NCBI RefSeq assembly: GCF_015207395.1 | Contig: NZ_JADEWX010000006.1 | Coordinates: forward strand, 1-64,000 | DNA length: 64,000 nucleotides | Direction of reading: 5' to 3' | DNA from: Nodosilinea sp. LEGE 07088 | GTDB taxonomy: Bacteria > Cyanobacteriota > Cyanobacteriia > Phormidesmidales > Phormidesmidaceae | Shown here: piece after piece, positions 25,723 through 33,244 of the stretch | How the letters are laid out: every line of letters begins with the position of its first letter | How positions within the stretch are numbered: the stretch's first letter is position 1 | Made by a program: the position numbers and the translations under genes | The notes under the pieces: generated by a model | Told to the model about the DNA's origin: nothing | The model's input: only the letters and a program-made list of their open reading frames with translations | Databases searched by the model: none

Positions 25723-26343
25723 ATGAGTAAGGATAACGTTCTGAAGTTAATTGCAGAGACAGCCTATAATGTTGGCTTCGGAGCTAAAAAGCACATGGCA
25801 ACATTTGATATCGTTGTTAAAGCTCCAGGATTAATAAGATTTTTCTCCATAACCGTCGGCATTTATTCTCTTGCTTTTGATGGTCTTTCAAGCAAAACTC
25901 TATCTGCATCACTCTTGATTCTTGGCATCATTGGCTTATACATCTCTTTGTATGACTCACAAAAAGATAGATATGAAAAGGTAGGTATAGAACTTATTCA
26001 GCTTTTCAATGATCTTAAAAAACTGTACTACTACGCTAAAGAAGCTGACGATGAAGCTTTGAATGAGATCTTGAAGCAGTTAACGGAGGTTGAGGCTAAA
26101 TACTATCAGCTAAGTATAAGCAAACAAATTTTGTTCAGCGACTGGTATACGCACTATAAATTTTTCTGGCAATATCAGATTGATTGGGTGGATGAGCAAA
26201 AGCACTTCGGATTATTTAGAGACAAAGTTCCTCTTAGTTTTTTAGCTACAGTTTTGTTTCTAGTAGTTGCTTTAGCATGGTGGGCATTCATTTCTAAAGC
26301 AATACCATTTAGCTATTTTCGGATGTGCGGAGCGCCAGCTTAA
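25723..26343 (+). CDS. SLATT-domain two-helix membrane effector of CBASS
   Basis: A 206-residue protein with two adjacent N-terminal helices (about residues 38-54 and 59-78), a cytoplasmic helical stretch with LIQLFNDLKKLYYYAKEADD, and another hydrophobic segment near the C-terminus (LSFLATVLFLVVALAWWAF). This architecture and its immediate pairing with a CD-NTase fit the SLATT effector family, thought to open membrane pores in response to the nucleotide signal, killing the infected cell. It starts 4 bp after the CD-NTase stop, so the two are translationally linked. No Cap2/Cap3 genes are present, making this a minimal two-gene system. Confidence 0.8.
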   Translation: MSKDNVLKLIAETAYNVGFGAKKHMATFDIVVKAPGLIRFFSITVGIYSLAFDGLSSKTLSASLLILGIIGLYISLYDSQKDRYEKVGIELIQLFNDLKKLYYYAKEADDEALNEILKQLTEVEAKYYQLSISKQILFSDWYTHYKFFWQYQIDWVDEQKHFGLFRDKVPLSFLATVLFLVVALAWWAFISKAIPFSYFRMCGAPA

Positions 26344-26566
26344 CCCAATTTCCCTGATAGTCTTCTTACTCGACAACCTGCCCTAAACACACAAATTTTC
26401 CTATCTATCCATGCGCTACTGCCGCGTTCAAAACCCAGGAGCTATTTTCCTTTTGCCGTCAATCACTTATAATTGGCAGACTGTACAACCTAGCGCCAAA
26501 AGCAGGTAAGTTTCATAAAAAATGTTCGTAAGTAGGGGATAAAGGCTGAGCTATACGTCGGAAGAA
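26344..26566. other. Spacer between SLATT gene and the four-helix membrane protein
   Basis: A consensus -10 TATAAT lies at 26468-26473, about 95 bp before the next start, without a well-spaced -35. This suggests the next gene has its own promoter. Confidence 0.4.
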
Positions 26567-27469
26567 ATGGTGGAACACACAACAATGAAGAGCGAATCAA
26601 CAACTGCTGATGAATCGTCGCGATTAGTTGAGACAATTGCATTTGAATTATTTGGTACAGTTCAAACTTTTGAGCGTTGGCGCTTTGATGCCCACATTAT
26701 TTTCTTCACAGCTACTATAATTTCACTTATAACTACAGGTTATGTTGTCTATGTGATGACGGTCATTAGCCTTATTTCAGGTGTAACTGCATTTGTGCTA
26801 CGCCTGCTTGCAAATCGGCATAACTTTTTAGGTCATTCACTTCACAGGATTGCAATGCTCGCAAAAGCTTATTCTATGAATAGTGACCAGTTTGATGCGT
26901 CATATCTATTCTCAAAAGTTCCAGTGAAAATTCACAAAAATTGTGCCCAAAAAGTAAGGTCAGTAAGTGCATCAGGTGAATACACACTACCAAACAGTGG
27001 TGACGGAACTTCGCAATTACGTTGGATGATTCAAGAAAACGCGTTTTTCAACGCTACTCTATATGCAGCATGTGCAGAGAAAGCTCAGAAAACTCTTTGG
27101 TTCATAATCATCCTCGTCTTACTTTGCACGTTTCTTATAGTACCTCTAGCAGATGGTCAGGGTAAAGACGTTCTACTTCGCGGTGTTCTTGCAATCTTTT
27201 CAGTAACAATTTTGTACGATCAAGCTGAACAGTGCGCGAATTGGAAGTTCGCTTCCCGGTTAATGCTTGATCTTGAGAATGAGCTTGCTAGGTTTAAAAC
27301 TGTTCCAGAACATCGAGTTCTGCTTCTCTTCTCCAACTATCAAATTGTAATACTTGGAGCACCAGCGATTGAGGAAAAAATATACCAACGGAATCGCGAT
27401 AAACTGAATTTTGGATGGAAACACCGCGCTGCTGCACTTCAAAACGATTGGGGGCACAACGATCTATGA
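26567..27469 (+). CDS. Unassigned membrane protein with two helical hairpins (S-4TM-like candidate)
   Basis: A 300-residue protein with a hydrophilic N-terminus, two helices at about 46-86, a cytoplasmic region of about 90 residues (with RWMIQENAFFNATLY), two more helices at about 180-225 and a charged C-terminal domain (RNRDKLNFGWKHRAAA). The 2+2 helix layout recalls S-4TM pore-forming effectors associated with CD-NTases, but key motifs were not confirmed. A second ATG at 26585 is an alternative start. A+T-rich composition matches the CBASS genes, so it probably arrived with them. It may be a second effector, an independent defence gene or unrelated cargo. Confidence 0.6.
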   Translation: MVEHTTMKSESTTADESSRLVETIAFELFGTVQTFERWRFDAHIIFFTATIISLITTGYVVYVMTVISLISGVTAFVLRLLANRHNFLGHSLHRIAMLAKAYSMNSDQFDASYLFSKVPVKIHKNCAQKVRSVSASGEYTLPNSGDGTSQLRWMIQENAFFNATLYAACAEKAQKTLWFIIILVLLCTFLIVPLADGQGKDVLLRGVLAIFSVTILYDQAEQCANWKFASRLMLDLENELARFKTVPEHRVLLLFSNYQIVILGAPAIEEKIYQRNRDKLNFGWKHRAAALQNDWGHNDL

Positions 27470-27474
27470 AATTA

Positions 27475-27507
27475 GTGCGATCGCAGATCTCTTATAGGTT
27501 GGGTTGA
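27475..27507. repeat. Direct repeat copy A (33 bp, with HIP1)
   Basis: Thirty-three bases starting GTGCGATCGCAGATCTCTTA match copy B at 27893-27925 with two mismatches. The copies flank a small gene and begin six bases after the membrane-protein stop. Their end is part of a TAGGTTGGGTTGA-type dispersed repeat. Confidence 0.75.
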
Positions 27508-27588
27508 TGGTGGGCAAAAAATTGGATTGGTCGGTGCCAATCTATTACCTAGCGTTTATCGCCATTAGTTCTAAAGACCGCAATGAAA

Positions 27589-27798
27589 CTATTCAGAGTC
27601 TTTGTCATCGACTTGACCCATACCTACGCCGTCTTGGTCGCGGCGCTCGTAGGGCATCTGAGGGGTGACAGCAGGATTCGCAATAATTTCTCGGGGGTCT
27701 TTGTCGTAGCCGCCCTTATTGACTAGGTCACGGGCGTCGAAGGTTTCCGCATCAGTGGATTGGGCGTTGTCGGGATCGTTATGTTGATTCTCAGTCAT
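27589..27798 (-). CDS. Small acidic protein of unknown function
   Basis: A 69-residue acidic, hydrophilic protein (MTENQHNDPDNAQSTDAETF...) with no cysteine or membrane helix; it is probably disordered or a small stress-type protein. AAGAAG precedes the start. It lies between the two copies of a 33-bp direct repeat. Function not recognised. Confidence 0.55.
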   Translation of the reverse strand: MTENQHNDPDNAQSTDAETFDARDLVNKGGYDKDPREIIANPAVTPQMPYERRDQDGVGMGQVDDKDSE

Positions 27799-27892
27799 AA
27801 AACCACTTCTTTTACGTCGGCTCCCATGAGCGCTTAACTATTAGCGTAAGCAGCAACAGCGATTGCTTCATCCCTCATCCGCTATACATTGA

Positions 27893-27925
27893 GTGCGATC
27901 GCAGATCTCTTGTAGGTTAGGTTGA
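27893..27925. repeat. Direct repeat copy B (33 bp, with HIP1) and following hairpin repeat
   Basis: Copy B differs from copy A at two positions. It runs into TTAGGTTGACAAAGGAAACCCAA, a version of the common cyanobacterial GGGTTG...AACCC dispersed hairpin. Confidence 0.75.
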
Positions 27926-27968
27926 CAAAGGAAACCCAACAATACAACCTACTAACCGCCTACCACTT

Positions 27969-28340
27969 CTAAGGCGCGGGCGGAATTCGCGCTGTTCTGT
28001 GAGACTGAAGCTTATCAGGCAACTTGAAGCAGGGCACCATGCCGTCTTTGCTGTCGAGATATAGCTCAGCAGCAGTGAGCAGATCGGCGGCGCAGGTGGC
28101 GGGATCAAGGTCGGCAAAGAGATAGGTGGGTTTGCCTGTGCCTACGTAGGCGATCGCGCAGGCCTTTTCGCAAATGCATAGGCACCCAGTAGTCGCGATC
28201 GCCAGCTCACCCTTGCGAGCCCACTGCGAATGTAGCGCCTCCAGGTGCTTCAGCAAGTGCTCCCCGCCCGTCTCCCCATCGCGCTTCTCTTCATCTGCCG
28301 AAAAACCGCAGCTTTTGCAAACAATCAACTGGTCAGGCAT
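27969..28340 (-). CDS. DUF1636 thioredoxin-like cysteine protein, module 4
   Basis: A 123-residue DUF1636 protein, paralogous to the one in module 1. Conserved features are CKSCGF near the N-terminus, GCLCICEKACAIAYVG in the middle and KPTYLF right after; the shared pattern is C-x2-C and C-L-x2-C-x3-C. An additional Cys occurs in CLCIC. It may carry a [2Fe-2S] cluster. Its start lies only 2 bp after the stop of the binding-protein gene, so it is the last gene of the receptor 4 operon. That two independent modules end with this family suggests a real role in siderophore-iron handling. Confidence 0.8.
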   Translation of the reverse strand: MPDQLIVCKSCGFSADEEKRDGETGGEHLLKHLEALHSQWARKGELAIATTGCLCICEKACAIAYVGTGKPTYLFADLDPATCAADLLTAAELYLDSKDGMVPCFKLPDKLQSHRTARIPPAP

Positions 28341-28342
28341 GC

Positions 28343-29359
28343 CTACGATGGCTCCACAAGATATTTGAACAGGTCATCCAGAATGGCATTGGCGGCGATC
28401 GGGCCGCTGCCAATCCAATAGCTGGGTACAGCATAGACACGCCCAGCCTGCACCGCTTTGAGCTGTTGCCAGAGCGGGTCTTGTCGCAACGTCTCTAGTT
28501 TTTGCTGGGCCGTTGCCGTCGCTTCGGGGGTGTTCTCGCCGGTCCAGAGAAAAATGACATCGCCATCGGCCTGCCCAAGCAGCTCTCGGCTAATGCTGGT
28601 TTGAATAGGGTTGTCGAAAAGGGCCGTTGCCTCATCTGCTCCAATATCCTGAGCTGTCGGGCGGGCCAGCCCCGCATCTTGCAACACGGTGCCCACAAAC
28701 GAATCGCGCAGGTATAGATTAATGGTGTCAGGATAAATTCGCACCACCGATACCTCAAGGTCGTTTGGGCGATTGCCCATTTGAACTTTAAAGTCTGCCG
28801 TTCTGGCATCGTAATCGGCCATTGTCTGCTGCGCCGCATCCGCTTGCCCCAGAGCCGCCGCCATCTGCTGAAACAGCGTTTTCCACTGACCACTGTGCTC
28901 AAAGCTAAACATGAGCGTCGGCGCAATTTGAGTAGCCTGGGCATAGGCCGCCTGATTATTATCAAGCCCCACAATTAGATCGGGCTTGAGTGCCAGCACC
29001 TCCTCTAGATTAGGTTCTCCCGTTTGCCCTACGTTCTCGACCTGGGCCACTTGCTCAGCCATGTGCTCCATCAAGCCGCCTACGGCTGTAGCAATGGGTG
29101 AGAGACCAGATGCGATCGCATACTCAAACGTCACCCCATCCAGTGTCACCAACCGCTCATAGGTCTTGGGCACACAGGTCGTTCCAGCTGCATGTTCAAC
29201 CTCAGTGCAATCCACCGCAGTCTGTTGGCCGATGGTTGATTCTCCCCTCTGGCAGGCAACCACTAACCCTAAGGTCACCAGCGCCAAGCAAAAGTTAATT
29301 CCCCATTGGTGTAGAACTCGTAAACTCAACTGTCTCACCTCATCCATGCAGCTTGCCAT
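28343..29359 (-). CDS. Iron-siderophore substrate-binding lipoprotein, module 4
   Basis: A 338-residue FecB-like lipoprotein with a long signal region and lipobox VVAC (Cys36). The mature start has CTEVEHAAGTTCVPKTYERL, and NLEEVLALKPDLIVG marks lobe one. It ends DDLFKYLVEPS. AGGAGAG lies upstream of the start at slightly long spacing; a second Met four codons in is possible. It sits between receptor 4 (15 bp upstream) and the DUF1636 gene (2 bp downstream), clearly one operon. Confidence 0.92.
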   Translation of the reverse strand: MASCMDEVRQLSLRVLHQWGINFCLALVTLGLVVACQRGESTIGQQTAVDCTEVEHAAGTTCVPKTYERLVTLDGVTFEYAIASGLSPIATAVGGLMEHMAEQVAQVENVGQTGEPNLEEVLALKPDLIVGLDNNQAAYAQATQIAPTLMFSFEHSGQWKTLFQQMAAALGQADAAQQTMADYDARTADFKVQMGNRPNDLEVSVVRIYPDTINLYLRDSFVGTVLQDAGLARPTAQDIGADEATALFDNPIQTSISRELLGQADGDVIFLWTGENTPEATATAQQKLETLRQDPLWQQLKAVQAGRVYAVPSYWIGSGPIAANAILDDLFKYLVEPS

Positions 29360-29374
29360 TAACGGTCTACTCTC

Positions 29375-31861
29375 CTAAAACTCGACCCCCACTCGGGCGG
29401 ACACCGTCAGCGGCGCTCCGGGAGTTACCCCCAAAAACTGATCCGACGAGGTGAAGTAGCGAGTATTGAAAAGGTTTTCAACATTGAGCTGTGCCCGCCA
29501 GTTATTGCGTCGGTAAAACAACGCCGCGTCGGTGCGAAAATAGCTAGGCAGAGTAAAGCTGTTATCAGAATTGCCCGCTCGTAAGCTGACATAGTTAAGC
29601 CCCAAGCCAAAGCCGAGACCCTCTAAATTGCCCTCCTGAATTTCGTAGGTGCTCCACAGACTGAACTGGTTGTCAGGCACGTTGGCCAAACTATTGCCCA
29701 CCGGAATAGTGTTGTCTCGGCTGACAAATGCATCCAGCGCGGTGTAGTTGGCAGTGAGGTTCCACCCCGGCAAAATTTCGCCGCCTAGGCCCAGTTCAAA
29801 ACCTCGGCTCGCCACTTCGCCGGTCTGCACCGTAAACAGCGGATCATTAGGGTCAGTAGTTTGCACATTCTGACGGCGAATGTCGAATAGGGCCGCCGTA
29901 AAGCTCAGGTTCTCGGTAAGGTCACCTTTGACCCCCACTTCAAACTGTCGCCCCCGTTCGGGGTCAAAGGTGGAGTCGTCGGTGTTGCGGCTCGCCCCAA
30001 AGGAAGGCTGAAATGAGGTGGTGTACGACGCATAGAGCGACACCGGCTCAATCGGTTGATAGACAATGCCAATTCGAGGCGAAAAGGCGCTGTCTGACTG
30101 GCTAAATTCTTCGCGGGGTTGACCAATATCTTGGGTAGTGCGGAACTGGTCAGCGGCGTCATACCGAATTCCGGCTAGCAGCTTGAGGTTGGGCAAAATT
30201 TCAACCTGATCTTGCAGGTAAATGCCCAGGGTTCTAATCGTGTCATCCCGAAAAAACTCAGGCTCAATGGCGTAGGGAGTGCCGGTGTAGACCGGGTCAA
30301 AAATATTGATGGAGTTGTAGGAATTGCTAAATTGAAACTCGGGCTGCTCCAGCGTATTGCGATATTCAACGCCAAACAGCACCTCATGGTTGAGTGAGCC
30401 CGTGCTGAATCGACCCACCACCTCGGCATTAGTAAAAAAGCGCTGGTAGGTGCCACCCGCAAAGTAGGCTAATCGCCCCAGCTCGCCTGTTGTTTCATCC
30501 AGTGAGTCAAACAGCGGGGCATATCGGCGGGGCGAATATTGCTGGTATTGAAGGGTATGGCGCAGGGCGAGATTTTCGTTCATCTCGTGGTTGAGGCGAT
30601 AGCCCAGGTTGAACTGGGTTTGGGAAAATTCGCCAAAATCTTCGCCCAAAAAGCGATCGCGCGGCAGATCAATAATGCCATTGGCACCCACCACCAAACC
30701 TTCGTCGATGGTTTCGCGATCGCTCGTATACTGCCCGTACACATCCAGCGACGTGCTGGGGCCAATATCCCAGGTGATGATCGGCGAAATCAGCAGACGG
30801 TTACCATCTACCAAATTGCGAAAGCTATTGAAGTTTTCGTAGGACAGGTTCAGCCGGTAGCGGAGGGTGCTGTCACTGGTAATTGGCCCCGATAGGTCAA
30901 CCGCTCCGTCGTAGCTGCTAAAGCTATCGACTCCCGCAGAAACGTCATAGAGCGGTTCGCTCAGCGGGCGCTTGGGCACCAGGTTAATAATGCCGCCCGG
31001 CTCACCCTGGCCAAACAGCACCGAGGCTGGCCCCCGCAGCACTTCCACTCGCTCGATGTCGTTGGTGCTCAGCGCCCCCAGCGAAAACGCCTCGACCCCA
31101 TCGCGAAAAATGCCCCCTCGGGTCTCAAAGCCGCGAATGAGAAAGCCTGGGCCAAAGACGCTCAGCCCCCGCCCGCCGTTTGACGCCACCGAAGCTGCGG
31201 TTTCCAAGGCATTGCCCAACTCCCGCGCATCGCGGTCTTCAATCACCGCCTGAGGTATCACCTGAATGGACTGGGGAATATCGCGCAGGGGCGTTTCGGT
31301 GCGGGTGGCCGTGCTAGAGTCGCGCGGCGCGTAGCCCTCATCGCCAGCCCCCGTCACCCCAATGCGGATGACTTCCTCCTCCCCGGTCGCCAAGCCTAGG
31401 CCAGGCAGAATGCCCAGTATCAGCCCTGCCGCCCCGGTGCTCACATTCACCGCTGGCGGCCCATCGCTGCCGGTGATTGAAACCCGCACCCGGTTATCCT
31501 CCAGGCTGGTGACACTGACTAAGGCAATGCCCTCAGCGGGGCCAAACTGCTCAAAACTCTCCCCCTCCGGCAGGGCCAGCACCGCATTGGGAATCTCGGC
31601 CACCAGCGCATTGCCGACTACCGAGGTGGTGGGGTTCCCCAGCGCCCCGTCGGCATCCAGTACTAGGCGAATTCCTTGACCGTCGGGTTCTACCCGCACG
31701 CCGGTAATCTGCGTTGCCGCCTGGGCCAGATTGAGATCCGCCGCATGGCTGCTGGGCTGCACCGCCTCCACCAGCGGCAACGCTGTTTCGGCCTGAGCCG
31801 CCATGGGCACCAGCGCCAGCCATCCCGCCAACCACACCAACCGCTGCAATCGAACTCCCAT
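29375..31861 (-). CDS. TonB-dependent siderophore receptor with AMIN domain, receptor 4
   Basis: An 828-residue receptor. The ATG at 31861 has AGGTGG upstream and gives the signal MGVRLQRLVWLAGWLALVPM ending near AQA. An AMIN domain spans about 50-150 and the plug about 180-300 with GFLIRGFETRGG, IERVEVLRGPASVLFGQG and GGIINLVPKRPL. The barrel ends RVGVEF. It is of the same FhuA/FpvA-type class as receptor 1 (LFGQGEPGG versus LFSQGAPGG). It heads an operon with a binding protein and a DUF1636 protein. Confidence 0.93.
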   Translation of the reverse strand: MGVRLQRLVWLAGWLALVPMAAQAETALPLVEAVQPSSHAADLNLAQAATQITGVRVEPDGQGIRLVLDADGALGNPTTSVVGNALVAEIPNAVLALPEGESFEQFGPAEGIALVSVTSLEDNRVRVSITGSDGPPAVNVSTGAAGLILGILPGLGLATGEEEVIRIGVTGAGDEGYAPRDSSTATRTETPLRDIPQSIQVIPQAVIEDRDARELGNALETAASVASNGGRGLSVFGPGFLIRGFETRGGIFRDGVEAFSLGALSTNDIERVEVLRGPASVLFGQGEPGGIINLVPKRPLSEPLYDVSAGVDSFSSYDGAVDLSGPITSDSTLRYRLNLSYENFNSFRNLVDGNRLLISPIITWDIGPSTSLDVYGQYTSDRETIDEGLVVGANGIIDLPRDRFLGEDFGEFSQTQFNLGYRLNHEMNENLALRHTLQYQQYSPRRYAPLFDSLDETTGELGRLAYFAGGTYQRFFTNAEVVGRFSTGSLNHEVLFGVEYRNTLEQPEFQFSNSYNSINIFDPVYTGTPYAIEPEFFRDDTIRTLGIYLQDQVEILPNLKLLAGIRYDAADQFRTTQDIGQPREEFSQSDSAFSPRIGIVYQPIEPVSLYASYTTSFQPSFGASRNTDDSTFDPERGRQFEVGVKGDLTENLSFTAALFDIRRQNVQTTDPNDPLFTVQTGEVASRGFELGLGGEILPGWNLTANYTALDAFVSRDNTIPVGNSLANVPDNQFSLWSTYEIQEGNLEGLGFGLGLNYVSLRAGNSDNSFTLPSYFRTDAALFYRRNNWRAQLNVENLFNTRYFTSSDQFLGVTPGAPLTVSARVGVEF

Positions 31862-31920
31862 CACACCACCTGTTTAATCGTTGAGAACAAGGCCCTAGCT
31901 GCAAATCGCTTCGAGGCAAT

Positions 31921-32016
31921 CAGGAATACTTCTCAATAAGATACAGGTCGTTGGGAGCCGCTAAAGCGAGGGATGATCCCTAGGCGGAGTTTTTGCGATC
32001 ACATTCCGGAGTTTTT
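31921..32016 (-). promoter_or_regulatory. Composite promoter region of receptor 4
   Basis: On the minus strand AAAAACTCCG repeats start at 32016 and 31994, 22 bp apart. Fifty-eight bases after the second repeat comes TTGAGAAGTATTCCTG (31936-31921), preceded by TATCTT, a possible -10 box. The repeats closely resemble the AAAAAGTCC pair before receptor 1, whose receptor is of the same class. Confidence 0.6.
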
Positions 32017-32025
32017 GGAGCAAGT

Positions 32026-32117
32026 TGGAGAGTGGGCGGGTAGGAGAGTGGACGAAACTAGTATTGATGAGATAGGGAAATCTCAACCACCCGCCTACCC
32101 ACCTACCCATCCACCCT
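32026..32117. repeat. Intergenic copy of a roughly 90-bp dispersed element
   Basis: The stretch has a purine-rich left end, GACGAAACTAGT at 32051-32062, GATGAGAT at 32066-32073, and a CCGCCTACCCACCTACCC right end. A second, clearly related copy lies in frame inside the ABC gene at about 33955-34053. Confidence 0.75.
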
Positions 32118-33059
32118 CTACGCCCTTTTCTCCCGCGCATACACCCCCGGATTCACGCCATACTTGCGGCGAAAGGCGGCGGCAAAGTGGCCCCGGCTGG
32201 CAAAGCCCACGGCCTCGGCGGCGGCAGTGACGCTGAGATCGCCCGATTCGAGCAGCTGGCGCGATCGCTCCATGCGGTGCTCGTGCAGGTAGCCAAACAC
32301 CGTGGTGCCAAACACCTGGCGAAAGCCCACCTTGAGCTTGTGGTCATTGATGCCCACGGCCCGCGCCAGCTCAATCAGCGTGGGGGGCTGGGTGATCTGG
32401 CGGCGCAGCAGCTTGCTGGCGTAGTGGATGCGCTCTACATCGTCGGGTTTGAGGGCTGGTGGGCCAACGTTGCCGGGCGTTGTTTGCAGGTCTTCAATCA
32501 ACAGCGCCATCAGCTCCCACACTTTGCTCTCCAGGTAGAGCCGCTGAGTCAGGCCTTGAAACGGACAGCGCAGTATTGCCTGCACCGCCATCTGCATCGC
32601 GGCGGTTGGGATGCCCGAGCGCTCCAGATAGTGTTGATCCGCAGGGCGCAGCAGGTCTGGGAGATCGTCGCCAGATTTCCCGATCCACTGGTGAAAGACG
32701 CTGGGGTCGATATGCACGTTGACGCTCACGATGCGCCGCTGACCGGGCACCCGCCAGACCTCAGCCGGGGCCAACCCGCTGCCAAAGAAATCGTAGCGCT
32801 GGCTGCTTTTGCCGCCGCTCTGTACCTGCTCAAAGGTGAACTCTAGAGGATGGGTGCGATCGCAATGCTGAATCTCTAAATCGTCGTTGAGCCAAAGGTC
32901 TTCGATACCGAGATCGATCCCCTCGCGGAGTGCCACATAGCGCTGTTGCCCTCGCCCCAAGGTGGCTGGATAAGTCGTTACTTCGCCCTCTGTTGTGGGG
33001 GTGCAGGTGGCCTCGTTGAGCCAGTTCGCGTAGTCAGCTTGGGACAAGGTAATGGGCAT
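32118..33059 (-). CDS. PchR-like AraC-family regulator, module 4
   Basis: A 313-residue PchR-like AraC regulator. The start MPITLSQADYANWL matches the N-terminus of the module 2 regulator; an in-frame upstream start is not supported. The DNA-binding domain has PPTLIELARAVGINDHKLK and AEAVGFASRGHFAAAFRRKY. It lies upstream of receptor 4 on the same strand, separated by 256 bp that contain the candidate half-sites and a dispersed repeat. It ends directly at the right end of that repeat. Confidence 0.88.
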   Translation of the reverse strand: MPITLSQADYANWLNEATCTPTTEGEVTTYPATLGRGQQRYVALREGIDLGIEDLWLNDDLEIQHCDRTHPLEFTFEQVQSGGKSSQRYDFFGSGLAPAEVWRVPGQRRIVSVNVHIDPSVFHQWIGKSGDDLPDLLRPADQHYLERSGIPTAAMQMAVQAILRCPFQGLTQRLYLESKVWELMALLIEDLQTTPGNVGPPALKPDDVERIHYASKLLRRQITQPPTLIELARAVGINDHKLKVGFRQVFGTTVFGYLHEHRMERSRQLLESGDLSVTAAAEAVGFASRGHFAAAFRRKYGVNPGVYAREKRA

Positions 33060-33244
33060 GACGGCGGTTAGAACAACGGTATAGCGATAAAACGGAGTTG
33101 CCCAAACGCCAGCCGACAATCTCTTGCAGACAGCCTTTTGAGCAACCCCGGCAACCTACATCCAAAGCATCAGATGTGAGAGAGGATGCTGAAATCTTAT
33201 CGCTAGTTGGCATCAGTTCTCAATAGTTATTCGAGATCGATGAC

